Positions 1 through 8,454 of a stretch of 64,000 nt of DNA are shown here, one piece after another. The DNA is from CAVWZH01 sp963765285 (GTDB taxonomy: Bacteria; Acidobacteriota; Terriglobia; Terriglobales; Acidobacteriaceae). A model generated the notes under the pieces. The model saw only the letters and a program-made list of their open reading frames with translations. It had not been told where the DNA came from and did not search any database. The position numbers and the translations under genes were made by a program. The DNA is taken from positions 434,001 to 498,000 of the forward strand of contig CAVXVR010000004.1 in NCBI GenBank assembly GCA_963765285.1, written 5' to 3'. Numbering within the stretch: the stretch's first letter is position 1; the number at the start of each line of letters is the position of its first letter.

Positions 1-144
1 AAGGTCGGAAAGATTGCCGCGGGGACGGCTACGCGCCAACGCATCCGCCTGCTGATAAGGAATCAAGATGTGTTGCACGTAGAACCACATGCTGCCGCCC
101 ATAAGAATCGCCAGAAGGAAGCCGAATTTTGAGTCTCTCCGCAA
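1..144 (-). CDS. GT87-like membrane protein, 5'-partial fragment (runs off left edge)
   Basis: The minus-strand frame is open for 48 codons from a TTG at 144-142 to the window edge. It has a hydrophobic segment at about residues 8-22 (FGFLLAIL...), then HILIPYQQADA and a RPRGNLSDL tail. This pattern fits the N-terminus of the acidobacterial family-87 glycosyltransferase-like proteins (one signal-anchor helix, then a conserved luminal or periplasmic loop), as I remember them. An in-frame TGA lies two codons upstream of the GGC AAC TTG stretch, so TTG (or ATG at 102 or 90) must be the start. It diverges from the next gene, with 62 bp between the two starts. The family call is inference from a short fragment. 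Confidence 0.55.
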   Translation of the reverse strand, partial: MRRDSKFGFLLAILMGGSMWFYVQHILIPYQQADALARSRPRGNLSDL

Positions 145-206
145 GTTGCCCGCTCACAACCGAACGGCCACATGTTACAACGTATGCGGAACGCCCCCTT
201 TCTACT

Positions 207-1085
207 ATGCGACTGCGCCTGCTCGTTGCGACAGCCATCGGCCTCGCCAGCGGAATATTTTGCTGGTTCTTGCAGGTGCGCCTTCATCAGGGAGCGGCGG
301 ATTTCAGCTGGGCGCTTCGAGCTGCCCACTACTTGCTCGCCGGAAAGAATCCCTATGACACGCCGTTGCAGCAGTACCCGCTGACGGCAGGCGTCTTCGC
401 GCTGCCCTTCATCTGGTTACGTCCCGAGGTGGCCGCCGGCAGCTTCTACGGCCTCAGCTCGGCGCTACTGGCGTTCGCCGTGACTCGTCACGGCTATCAC
501 CGATTGCTCGTATTCCTGGCTTATCCTTATTGGGCCGGCCTCCTGGCCGTGCAGTGGGCGCCGCTGATCCTGGCCGCCGCCTTCCTGCCTGTGCTATTGC
601 CCGTGACGCTAGTAAAGCCGCAAGTGGGCTTACCCATTGCGCTGACTCATCTCAGCCGCCGCGGGTTGCTGGGGTGTGTTTTGCTTTTGGCGATTACGCT
701 GATAATCATCCCACGCTGGCCCTGGTTTTGGCTTGGCCAACTGCGGAACTATCAGTACTTCGTACCGTTGCTGGTTCTGCCCGGGCCGCTGCTCGCGCTC
801 TCTCTGCTGGCGTTTCGCCGGCGTGACGCCTGGGTGCTCATTCTTTCGGCTTTGGTGCCGCAGCGCTGGTTTTTCGATTCGTTCATTCTGTGGCTGATCC
901 CGAAAACGCCACGCGAATTGCTTTGGACCGCATTTTTCAGTTGGGGAGCGGGAATCTGGCGCTGGTATCACGTGCCCTACAGCTTCACGCAAGTCGGGCG
1001 ATGGACGGTGGTGTTCATTTATCTACCAATGCTGGGGGTGCTGTTGCTGCGTCGAATGTACTCGTCGTGGAGTTCAGAAGAATAA
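207..1085 (+). CDS. GT87/DUF2029-like polytopic membrane glycosyltransferase
   Basis: This 292-residue protein is almost entirely hydrophobic, with about 8 predicted membrane helices. It starts MRLRLLVATAIG. After the first helix comes ADFSWALRAAHYLLAGKNPYD, an acidic-loop motif typical of GT-C fold enzymes that use polyprenyl-phosphate sugars (GT87, DUF2029). It probably transfers a sugar on the outer face of the inner membrane. The acceptor is unknown. ATG 207 was preferred over an upstream in-frame start at 129 because the added residues are not hydrophobic and have no ribosome site. Its 3' end overlaps the convergent gene by 71 bp. Confidence 0.7.
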   Translation: MRLRLLVATAIGLASGIFCWFLQVRLHQGAADFSWALRAAHYLLAGKNPYDTPLQQYPLTAGVFALPFIWLRPEVAAGSFYGLSSALLAFAVTRHGYHRLLVFLAYPYWAGLLAVQWAPLILAAAFLPVLLPVTLVKPQVGLPIALTHLSRRGLLGCVLLLAITLIIIPRWPWFWLGQLRNYQYFVPLLVLPGPLLALSLLAFRRRDAWVLILSALVPQRWFFDSFILWLIPKTPRELLWTAFFSWGAGIWRWYHVPYSFTQVGRWTVVFIYLPMLGVLLLRRMYSSWSSEE

Positions 1086-2265
1086 GAACAAAGGCCAGCA
1101 ACACCCAACCCAGTAGTTGCAACTGGCCGAAACGCAAACTCAGTAAGAGATAGACCGGGCTACAGAAAAGCAGAAAAATGCAACCGTACAAACCGCTCTT
1201 CTTCCATGGCGCTATCGCTGGAGCATGGCTGAGAAATTCCAGGACGATCAAGATCGCCGGAAATAATATGCTCAGGTCATGCACGTAAATGTGATAACTG
1301 ACGAGGACAGTCGCCATAAGGCCCAGGGCAAATGCTAGCGAAAGGGCCGAAGACGAAAGGAAGTTGGCCCTGCGCCATACCAAAACGATGGCTACGACAA
1401 GAATCGCGGAGACCACAAACAAAAGGATTTTCGGCAAGGGCTTCTCCACGCCATGGAACACAGCCTGCACCATGCCTCGGAGGTTGGCGATGTTTCCGTG
1501 CGGCATGTTCCAGACGTACCTGCGATCGTGCTCCGTCAGCCATACGTACTCCGGATAATTCAACAACCCCCGCCAGCCGGTAACGTTTGCTCCGAGGGTC
1601 ATCAGCAAAACCGCAATCACGGCAAATCCGCCAACAATTTTCCTGCGCCACAAGACAAAAAACGGCAGCACAAACGGCAAAATCAGATTGAACTTGAAAA
1701 GACCTAACGCAAGCCAGGCTCCAGCCTGCCCCTCTGCATCACGCTTGAGGAAGGCGAACGCCACGGCGTAGCAAAACAAAAGTAGGATTGAGTCTTGTCC
1801 CTGAATAAGAGCGATGAAAATGGGAAAGAAGGCGAGGGCCGCGAGACACCACAACCAGAATGGTTCTTGCCCCAAGCTGGGGAACGTGGGCCTCAGGAGA
1901 TAGAGGAGTCCAAACAGCAAGCTAAGATTGACACCTGCCCAAATGAAATAGGCGGTCAAGTAAGGCAAGCCCGCCAAGGGCACAAACAGAACCGCTTCAA
2001 ACGGCGGGTGGTTAAAGGGAAGAATCGTGCCCCGCCGTTCCACCGCTGGTTCAGCAAATGAGCGCTGCACCGTCTCCTGCAGATTGTCATCGTATAACTG
2101 GTGTCCCTTCCCAACCGCCAGAATCTTCGCCGCGGTGTAGAAAATGCTGAAATCGGGAAGGCCGGCCGGGATCGACCGACGCGCCTGCCAAAGCACGCTG
2201 CTCTGTAGCGCCAACATGGCACCGAAGTACAGAGCGAGTTTCCACCGCGTCGATTTCGAAAACAT
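1015..2265 (-). CDS. GT87 (DUF2029) family glycosyltransferase, membrane
   Basis: This 416-residue protein has an N-terminal anchor helix, then LPDFSIFYTAAKILAVGKGHQLYD, the acidic first-loop motif of GT87 mannosyltransferase-like proteins (PimE and relatives). Roughly ten further helices follow. The family transfers sugars from polyprenyl-phosphate donors at the periplasmic face. The substrate cannot be read from the sequence. It is convergent with the previous glycosyltransferase-like gene and overlaps it by 71 bp at the 3' end. With the fragment at the left edge, it makes three such genes in 2.3 kb. Confidence 0.85.
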   Translation of the reverse strand: MFSKSTRWKLALYFGAMLALQSSVLWQARRSIPAGLPDFSIFYTAAKILAVGKGHQLYDDNLQETVQRSFAEPAVERRGTILPFNHPPFEAVLFVPLAGLPYLTAYFIWAGVNLSLLFGLLYLLRPTFPSLGQEPFWLWCLAALAFFPIFIALIQGQDSILLLFCYAVAFAFLKRDAEGQAGAWLALGLFKFNLILPFVLPFFVLWRRKIVGGFAVIAVLLMTLGANVTGWRGLLNYPEYVWLTEHDRRYVWNMPHGNIANLRGMVQAVFHGVEKPLPKILLFVVSAILVVAIVLVWRRANFLSSSALSLAFALGLMATVLVSYHIYVHDLSILFPAILIVLEFLSHAPAIAPWKKSGLYGCIFLLFCSPVYLLLSLRFGQLQLLGWVLLAFVLILLNSTTSTFDAATAPPALVDK

Positions 2266-2701
2266 GAGTGCGAGTCAAGGATAACTTTCAAACCGTCAAA
2301 GCGGAGGTAGGAGCGAAAGCACCCCCGCTCTCGCGCCCCCTGATTCCGGCGATCAGTTAACTCCCCTGAGACGTGTCTTGCCTCGAGCGGGTCGCCGACA
2401 CATAGCCTGTGGGATACAGGCGTGTTAAACATGGCTTTATGTATCAATAACTTACATAATATCTTGGGAGCCAACGGCCCCGGGGCCTAGTCCATTCGTG
2501 AATGGCAGGCAGCACCTTCGTCTGCAAAAAGTTGCACTTAGGTTGCTAATTTCTGGTTTATGATCCGTTGTGTAGCTTGTGCGTTATCAAAACCTGAGTT
2601 CTTTGCTTGAATCAGGAAAACGAGCACGCCAAGGCGATTGCTTCGAGATTCGTGCCTGGGCAAGCCCTCCCCGGTCTACCTCGTTGATGAGGTTGTGCAC
2701 G
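2266..2701. other. 436-bp intergenic region upstream of the pilin genes
   Basis: I see no convincing gene here. It contains an AT-rich island at about 2430-2465 with an inverted repeat TTATGTA (2437-2443) / TACATAA (2453-2459) around a 9-nt loop. Further right is a sigma-54-like element, listed separately. It separates the divergently transcribed GT87 gene from the Flp pilins, so both promoters should lie in it. Confidence 0.6.
2532..2547 (+). promoter_or_regulatory. Possible sigma-54-type promoter for the pilin genes
   Basis: TTGCAC-TTAGG-TTGCT matches the -24/-12 consensus TGGCAC-N5-TTGCW with exact 5-nt spacing. The one mismatch falls in the first G of the -24 GG pair. Predicted transcription would start near 2559, leaving a leader of about 140 nt before the first pilin. 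Sigma-54 control of pilin genes is known in several phyla. This site is a motif match only. Confidence 0.3.
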
Positions 2702-2860
2702 ATGAATAGTTTGGGCATGTTGTGGAAGGAAGATGGCCAGGACATCGCGGAATACGCGATTATGCTGGCGGTTGTCCTCGCGATTGTAGTGGGCACGATC
2801 CGCCTGATCGGCTCCAACGCGAACAACGTGTTTTCGTCCGTGGCCAGCGCTGTCCAGTAG
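2702..2860 (+). CDS. Flp family type IVb pilin, first copy
   Basis: This 52-residue prepilin is the subunit of Flp/Tad fibrils. It begins MNSLGMLWKEDG and then carries QDIAEYA: Gly, cleavage, four residues, then Glu+5 and Tyr+6, the prepilin peptidase site of Flp pilins. A single hydrophobic helix (IMLAVVLAIVVGTIRLIG) and a short polar tail follow. GAGG at 2689-2692 lies 9 nt before the ATG. An earlier in-frame ATG at 2687 would overlap that ribosome site. The mature part is nearly the same as the second copy 277 bp downstream, so this is a tandem duplication at the head of the tad cluster. Confidence 0.88.
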   Translation: MNSLGMLWKEDGQDIAEYAIMLAVVLAIVVGTIRLIGSNANNVFSSVASAVQ

Positions 2861-3137
2861 AGCGTTGGCGGCTCTGTTTCGCAGCCCTCGGAACTAGCCT
2901 CAGGATGAACCTGGCCGAGATTTTCGCCCAAACCAAAGTGTAACTCTCCAGTAGTTTTCTCCAACAAATTGTGGCGTGGCCTAGCCTACTCCGGGGTATC
3001 ATAAAGGGAGAACAACGAAGCGGCTTTGACTTCCCGTGCAAGCCATTGATTCGCAAAAGATAAATGCACCATTGCGCAACTCTGGGCTGGCACGGACCGC
3101 GCGGTCCAGCGGGACCGACTTTTTAGGAGGATCAGCT

Positions 3138-3302
3138 ATGAGAGACAATCTTCGAAGACTTTGGCGAGAGGAGGCGGGTCAGGACATCGCGGAATATGCC
3201 GTCATGTTGGCCGTGATCCTGGTGATCGTAGTGGGAACGATCCGGTTGATTGGTTCTAATGCCAACAACGTGTTCTCGTCCGTCGCCAGCTCGGTCCAGT
3301 AG
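3138..3302 (+). CDS. Flp family type IVb pilin, second copy
   Basis: This is a 54-residue prepilin with leader MRDNLRRLWREEAG, processing site G/QDIAEYA (Glu+5, Tyr+6) and one membrane helix. From VVGTIRLIG to FSSVAS it is identical to the first pilin. The differences are in the leader, a few helix residues and the last three positions. It has a perfect AGGAGG at 3125-3130, 7 nt from ATG, which suggests stronger translation than the first copy. It is probably a major fibril subunit. The TadV/CpaA peptidase that would process it is not in this window. Confidence 0.92.
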   Translation: MRDNLRRLWREEAGQDIAEYAVMLAVILVIVVGTIRLIGSNANNVFSSVASSVQ

Positions 3303-3560
3303 TCCAGCCTGCAGAGCTTTCGGGCTACGAGTTCGCCGGTGAGTAACGCAATTTGAATCCTGCGTTGTCTCGGGAGCCCTGTAAGATGGTGCGTTCGCCC
3401 GGCTGGCCACCGGGTGGGATGCAAATGGGACAACCTGCGCAGCCGCCTTGCGGGGCGATCCGAGGTTCGTCAATCACGAAATTGTGTGGCAAGATGCAGT
3501 CGTGCTTTCCAGCCGGGCTGAGCCGTTGAGCAACCTGGCTTTGACTGGTAAGGAGTTTCG
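3303..3560 (+). other. 258-bp leader between second pilin and cpaB
   Basis: No gene is seen. There is a GC-rich stretch with a CCCGG/CCGGG hairpin and the octamer GATGCAAA, superficially like half of a GEMM (cyclic-di-GMP) riboswitch. The partner GGCAAACC half is not recognisable, so no riboswitch is called. Confidence 0.4.
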
Positions 3561-4419
3561 ATGAATCGCAGTCGGCTAATGCTGATCGGACTTGTGGCCT
3601 TGGCCCTGGGAGCGTTCGTGAGCCTGGCCGTCTACCGTAACCTCCAATCCAGCGCGGGATCCAACAGCCAGCCGGGCGCGGATGTGCTGGTGGCCGCGAA
3701 TGATTTGCCCATCGGGAGCAAGGTTGAGGACAAAGATGTGAAGGTTGTCCGTTTCCCCGCGGCCGACTTGCCGGCGAACTGCTACCACCAAAGAGCATCT
3801 GTCGTGGGCCGGGGCGTCATCCTGCCGATCAGTCGAGGGGAGTTTTTTCTTCCTACCAAGCTCGCCGGCGAGAATGCCGGTTCCGGATTGACCATGCTCA
3901 TCCCGCCGGGAATGCGGGCGGTTTCTGTACGCGTCAATGAAGTGATTGGAGTGGCGGGCTTTGTGGTTCCCGGTACCCGCGTAGATGTGCTCTTGACGGG
4001 AAATGCTGCCGGCAACGGGCAGCAGGAACAGACCAACACCGTGCTGCAAAATGTCCCAGTGATCGCCAGCGGCCAGAAACTGGAACGAAACTCCTCGGGA
4101 CAACCGCAGGTGGCTCCGGTCATCACCCTGCTGGTTTCATCCCGACGATGCGCAGAAGCTCACGCTGGCGCAAAGCCAGGGCAAGATTACCCTCGCCTTG
4201 CGCAGCCCGCTGGACACCAAACAGACGGATCAGGGAGCGGTTAGAACCGACTCGCTGTACAAGGGTGCCGTCGTAGCTGCTCCACCCGCCCCGCGGCCGA
4301 AAACAAAGCACGTCGTGGCCACACCCGCGCCAGTTTTGCCGTCGGCCTATCAGGTGCAAGTGATTCGCGGCGACAAGCAAAGCACCGACACGTTTGACGA
4401 CAAGAGTAACAATCAGTAG
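3561..4419 (+). pseudogene. cpaB: Flp pilus assembly protein CpaB/RcpC, interrupted by a +1 frameshift
   Basis: CpaB is a periplasmic, inner-membrane-anchored SAF-domain protein thought to couple the Tad secretin to the assembly machine. The N-terminal helix (LMLIGLVALALGAFVSLAVY), the SAF-type segment (VLVAANDLPIGSKVEDKDV) and IPPGMRAVSVRVNEVIGVAGFVVPGTRVDVLL are intact. At 4137-4140 one extra base shifts the frame: frame one continues as meaningless SRRCAEAHAG and stops at 4244. The other frame from 4141 reads PDDAQKLTLAQSQGKITLALRSPLD, the conserved CpaB C-terminus, and stops at 4419. The cause is either a sequencing indel or recent inactivation. It sits correctly between pilins and secretin. 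Confidence 0.85.
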
Positions 4420-4471
4420 CTCCGAGGCCTGAGACATGTCGATCGGCTCCCGGTCAGGGAGGAAAGCAAGA

Positions 4472-5905
4472 ATGAACGTTGGCAAGTGGGCCGGAATGAT
4501 GTCTCTGGCTTTTTTCCTTGTGTTGCTTACATCCCCGGCGAGTTCCCGGCAGCAGGCTCCGACGCCGACTGCGCCGGATGCCCAGCAAGCCCCCGCGCAA
4601 CCCGCGCCGGAGTCGACTCAAGCGCCGGCGCCGGAAGCGCGAGGCTCGGCTCCGTTACGGGTCATGGTGGGCAAATCGCTCCTGATTAACACTACCGAGC
4701 GAATCAAGCGAGTTTCGGTCACAGATCCCGCAATAGCTGACCCGATTGTCGTGACTCCTACCCAGATTCTGGTGCACGGACGCGCGGCAGGCGAGGTATC
4801 TCTTTTGATTTGGGACGATCTGGAACGTTCCCGCAGCTTCGATTTGCGGGTGGACGTGGATACTACGGCAGCGTCGGAAGAAGAAAAACGAGTCTTCCCG
4901 GAAGAGCAGATTACGGTTACACCTTCGCGTTCCGCGATCGTGCTGTCGGGCCATGTCTCCACTGAAGATGTGCAGAAGCGCGCCGGGTTGATCGCGGAAG
5001 CCTACAGCAAGAATGTGGTCAACGTGCTGACTTTTGGCCCGGTCGGTTCCCAGGAAGTTCTTTTGGAGGTGAAGTTCGCCGAAGTGGACCGCACCGCCCT
5101 GACTCAGTTGGGCTTCAACATTTTCAGCACCGGCCTGGCAAATACTATCGGGACGACCACCACCGGTCAGTTTGGCAGCATCACTGGCGCGGGGGCCATT
5201 ACGGACTCGTTTCCCAGCCCTCCTGTCACGGCGCCATTTTCCAGCAGTCTCACTGTCAACAACCTGCTCAACGTTTTCTTGTTCCGGCCGGACCTGCATT
5301 TGGGCGCGGTGATTCAGGACCTGCAACAAAAGAACATTCTGCAAATCCTAGCCGAACCCAATCTGATCGCGGTGAACGGCAAGGAAGCAAGCTTTTTGGC
5401 GGGCGGCGAATTTCCCTTCCCCGTGGTGCAGCCAGGGTCGGGAACGAATGCGGTCACGATCCAGTTCAAAGAATTTGGCGTGCGCTTGAAGTTTGTGCCG
5501 GTGATCATGCCCAATGGCAACATCCATTTGAAAGTGCAGCCTGAGGTCAGCACTCTGGACTTTGCCAATGCGCTGACCATTTCCGGTTTCACTGTGCCCG
5601 CGCTGAGCACGCGGCGGGCGGATACGGAATTCGAGTTGCAGGATGGTCAGAGCTTTGTGATCGCCGGATTGATGGACAACCGGGTCACCAGCCTGATGAG
5701 CAAGGTGCCGGGACTGGGGGATATTCCGGTACTGGGCAATTTGTTCCGCAGCCGGAGTATGCAAAAGAGCAATGCGGAGTTGATGGTGCTGTGCACGGCG
5801 CGGCGAGTTTCGGCCAGCACGCAAAATCAGACGCCGCCGGCGAATCCGCTGCCTTTACTGGACAATAAGAAGTTCGATGCCACCAAGCCGGACAGCATCA
5901 AGTAG
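4472..5905 (+). CDS. cpaC: Tad pilus outer-membrane secretin CpaC/RcpA
   Basis: This 477-residue secretin forms the outer-membrane pore for Flp fibrils. It has a signal peptide (residues 1-27), a Pro/Ala-rich linker, an N-terminal pilus-secretin domain (PLRVMVGKSLLINTTERIKR... at about 60-130), a BON-like segment, and a secretin domain. The secretin domain includes LAEPNLIAVNGKEASFLAGGEFP and ends with TEFELQDGQSFVIAGL and VPGLGDIPVLGNLFRS, the classic secretin signature. ATG 4472 was chosen because AGGGAGGA lies 9 nt upstream and a signal peptide follows at once. An in-frame start at 4436 would add charged residues. It follows cpaB by about 50 bp. Confidence 0.92.
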   Translation: MNVGKWAGMMSLAFFLVLLTSPASSRQQAPTPTAPDAQQAPAQPAPESTQAPAPEARGSAPLRVMVGKSLLINTTERIKRVSVTDPAIADPIVVTPTQILVHGRAAGEVSLLIWDDLERSRSFDLRVDVDTTAASEEEKRVFPEEQITVTPSRSAIVLSGHVSTEDVQKRAGLIAEAYSKNVVNVLTFGPVGSQEVLLEVKFAEVDRTALTQLGFNIFSTGLANTIGTTTTGQFGSITGAGAITDSFPSPPVTAPFSSSLTVNNLLNVFLFRPDLHLGAVIQDLQQKNILQILAEPNLIAVNGKEASFLAGGEFPFPVVQPGSGTNAVTIQFKEFGVRLKFVPVIMPNGNIHLKVQPEVSTLDFANALTISGFTVPALSTRRADTEFELQDGQSFVIAGLMDNRVTSLMSKVPGLGDIPVLGNLFRSRSMQKSNAELMVLCTARRVSASTQNQTPPANPLPLLDNKKFDATKPDSIK

Positions 5906-5954
5906 GTGGCGAGACGACGAGGGCGAAACTAACAGCATTAAGGATTTCTGAATT

Positions 5955-7127
5955 ATGCCGGAGCTTTCGGTAGTCATCGTGGCACAGGACAGCGAACAAC
6001 GGGCTGTTCTCCAGGTTCTGGTAGATGGAACGAGCGTGGCCCGCGTGGTGCACACCTGTGCTACCTATCCGGTGGTGGCCAGCGATCCGGTGATGCGCAG
6101 AATCCAGAGCGCCAATGCAGATGTGATTCTGGTCGACGTGCCCGCCGGCAATGCCACTTCCGCACTGCAGGCGATGGACCTGCTGCAGCAGGAGTTGCCC
6201 AATTCAGCCTTATTCGCTGTGGGCAGCATGTCGCAGCCCCAAGTGATTGTCAGCGCGATGCGCTCAGGAGCGCGTGAATTCATCGAACGGCCCACCACAA
6301 CCAACGACTTGCTGGAAGCTTTCGTGCGTCTGTCTACATCGCAGCGTAAAGTCAACAAAGAAGCTCCGCGGGGCACGGTATTCACGGTGGTCAATGCCAA
6401 GGGCGGGAGCGGCGCAACTACAACCGCGGTGAATCTGGCCCTGGCTTTGCAGTCCGAACACGGGCAGGTTGCGCTGGTGGATATTGCTTCGCTCGGACAC
6501 GCGGCGCTGCACATGAGCCTGAAGCCGCTGTTCAACGTGGCGGACGCGATTCGCAATCTGCACCGGCTCGACAGTTCCCTGCTGGAAAGCTTCATGACCC
6601 GGCACACTGGAGGCCTGCAGGTGCTGGCCGGGCCCAACATGCCCACGGCCGTGGAACCTTCGACGGCGGAATTCGCGCGCCTGTTCGATCTGCTGGTGGG
6701 CCACTTCCGGTATGTAGTGGTCGATGCGTCGTCGCGCATGGACGCCACGACCCGCCTGGTCTGTAATCTTTCCAAGACGGTTCTGTTGGTCGCTCATGCC
6801 GATGTGGCGTCGCTGTGGAGCGCCTCGCGCGTGCAACAATATCTCGGTGAAACCGGGGGCCGGGAGCGGGTCTGGCTGGTGCTCAACCGCTTTCGCAAGA
6901 TTCCCGGGTTTACCGAGTCGGATGCCGAAGCCGCCTCTGGAGTGAAGCTATTGTGGAAGATTCCGAACCAGTACTTTGCGGTGTCGACCGCGATTGACCG
7001 CGGGATTCCGCTGATGCATCAGAACCATACCGAAATTGCGCGCTCGTTCACGGGACTGGCAGCGCGCCTGACCGAAAATGACGTGGATGTGAAACGCAAA
7101 GCGTGGTCTCTCTTCAAGACGGTTTAA
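5955..7127 (+). CDS. cpaE: CpaE/TadZ-like pilus localisation ATPase
   Basis: This 390-residue MinD/ParA-type protein helps place the Tad machine at its cell site. Residues 1-130 are a receiver-like domain (no clear phospho-Asp chemistry expected). Residues 140-385 are the ATPase. The deviant P-loop is KGGSGATTT at 149-157: the signature first Lys (K149) is kept, but the usual P-loop Lys before the Thr pair is Ala (A154), as known for atypical TadZ proteins. It sits between the secretin and cpaF, the standard order. Confidence 0.88.
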   Translation: MPELSVVIVAQDSEQRAVLQVLVDGTSVARVVHTCATYPVVASDPVMRRIQSANADVILVDVPAGNATSALQAMDLLQQELPNSALFAVGSMSQPQVIVSAMRSGAREFIERPTTTNDLLEAFVRLSTSQRKVNKEAPRGTVFTVVNAKGGSGATTTAVNLALALQSEHGQVALVDIASLGHAALHMSLKPLFNVADAIRNLHRLDSSLLESFMTRHTGGLQVLAGPNMPTAVEPSTAEFARLFDLLVGHFRYVVVDASSRMDATTRLVCNLSKTVLLVAHADVASLWSASRVQQYLGETGGRERVWLVLNRFRKIPGFTESDAEAASGVKLLWKIPNQYFAVSTAIDRGIPLMHQNHTEIARSFTGLAARLTENDVDVKRKAWSLFKTV

Positions 7128-7134
7128 GTGACTT

Positions 7135-8430
7135 ATGCCGAATTTGCAGGCGTTTGAAAGAGCCGATTACCAGCAGGTAAAAGCCGACCTGCATCGCAAG
7201 ATTCTCGACCGCCTCGATTTGGAGAAATTGGGACGGACGGCGGGCGACGCGGCGCGGGATGAAGTCCTGCTGCTGATCCGCAATACGGTGAACAGTGAAG
7301 CGGTACCCCTCAGTTTTGCCGAGCGGGAACAGTTGGCGCGGGAAATTCTGGACGAAATTTTCGGACTTGGCCCGCTCGAACAGCTGCTCAAAGACCCGAC
7401 TATTTCCGACATCCTGGTAAACCGCTACAACCGGATCTACGTGGAACGTGCGGGCAAGCTGGAGCCCACCGCCTACACTTTTAAAGACGATGCCCACCTG
7501 ATGCAGATCATTGATCGCATCGTCTCGCGGGTAGGAAGGCGTGTGGACGAATCGTCCCCCATGGTTGACGCCCGTCTGGCGGACGGATCGCGCGTAAACG
7601 CGATCATTCCACCGCTCGCCATCGATGGCCCTTGCCTGTCGATTCGCCGGTTTGGCCGTGACCCGGTCACAGCGCGCAACATGATCGAGAACAAGACACT
7701 CACCGAGCCCATGCTGGAATTGCTTTCGGCGATGGTCAAGGGCCGCATGAACCTGCTGATCTCGGGCGGCACCGGCGCCGGCAAAACCACTTTGTTGAAC
7801 GTGCTCTCTGGCTACATTCCCAACAACGAACGCATTGTCACCATCGAAGACGCGGCCGAGTTGCAGATGAAGCAGGAGCATGTAGTCCGCCTGGAAACCC
7901 GGCCACCGAATATTGAAGGTAAGGGCGCAGTGCGGCAGCGCCAACTGGTGATCAACAGCCTGCGTATGCGGCCCGACCGCATCGTGGTGGGCGAGGTGCG
8001 CGGCGAGGAAGCTTTTGACATGCTGCAAGCCATGAATACGGGCCATGAAGGCTCGCTTACGACGGTCCACGCCAATTCGCCGCGGGACGCGCTGGGGCGC
8101 ATCGAGAGTATGTTCTCCATGGCCAATCTCAATATTCCAGAGCGCGCGGTTCGAACCCAGATTTCATCTGCGATTCATGCGGTGGTGCAGATCGCCCGGC
8201 TGTCCGATGGCACGCGTAAGGTCACGACTATCGCCGAGGTGACGGGCACTGAAGGCGAGGTCATTGCCATGCAGGACATTTTTTCGTTTGAACGGCGCGG
8301 CATTGACGAGAGCGGCCGGGTGCGCGGAACCTTCCGCGCCTCGGGAATCCGGCCGAAGTTTGCGGACCGGCTGGCGACTGCCGGCTGCCGCTTGCGGGCG
8401 GCCATGTTCGAATCGCAAATGGAGGTTTGA
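7135..8430 (+). CDS. cpaF: Tad pilus assembly ATPase CpaF/TadA
   Basis: This 431-residue hexameric secretion ATPase powers Flp assembly. It has an N-terminal all-alpha/N1 domain, Walker A GGTGAGKTT at 211-219, an Asp box (TIEDAAELQ), Walker B RIVVGEVRG at 282-290 and a His box TGHEGSLTTVHAN at 302-314. All catalytic motifs are intact. It starts 7 bp after cpaE, and tadB follows after 24 bp, so one transcript is likely. Confidence 0.95.
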   Translation: MPNLQAFERADYQQVKADLHRKILDRLDLEKLGRTAGDAARDEVLLLIRNTVNSEAVPLSFAEREQLAREILDEIFGLGPLEQLLKDPTISDILVNRYNRIYVERAGKLEPTAYTFKDDAHLMQIIDRIVSRVGRRVDESSPMVDARLADGSRVNAIIPPLAIDGPCLSIRRFGRDPVTARNMIENKTLTEPMLELLSAMVKGRMNLLISGGTGAGKTTLLNVLSGYIPNNERIVTIEDAAELQMKQEHVVRLETRPPNIEGKGAVRQRQLVINSLRMRPDRIVVGEVRGEEAFDMLQAMNTGHEGSLTTVHANSPRDALGRIESMFSMANLNIPERAVRTQISSAIHAVVQIARLSDGTRKVTTIAEVTGTEGEVIAMQDIFSFERRGIDESGRVRGTFRASGIRPKFADRLATAGCRLRAAMFESQMEV

Positions 8431-8454
8431 GAACCTGCCTGGGGCAGAGTCGGT

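Noticed and set aside
29..238. 69-residue minus-strand ORF at the left edge
   Set aside because: It overlaps in another frame the GT87-like fragment and runs through the divergent promoter gap; composition is not protein-like.
3360..3500. GEMM/cyclic-di-GMP riboswitch in the pilin-cpaB gap
   Set aside because: GATGCAAA and a nearby hairpin are suggestive, but the conserved GGCAAACC half and the tetraloop-receptor pairing are missing.
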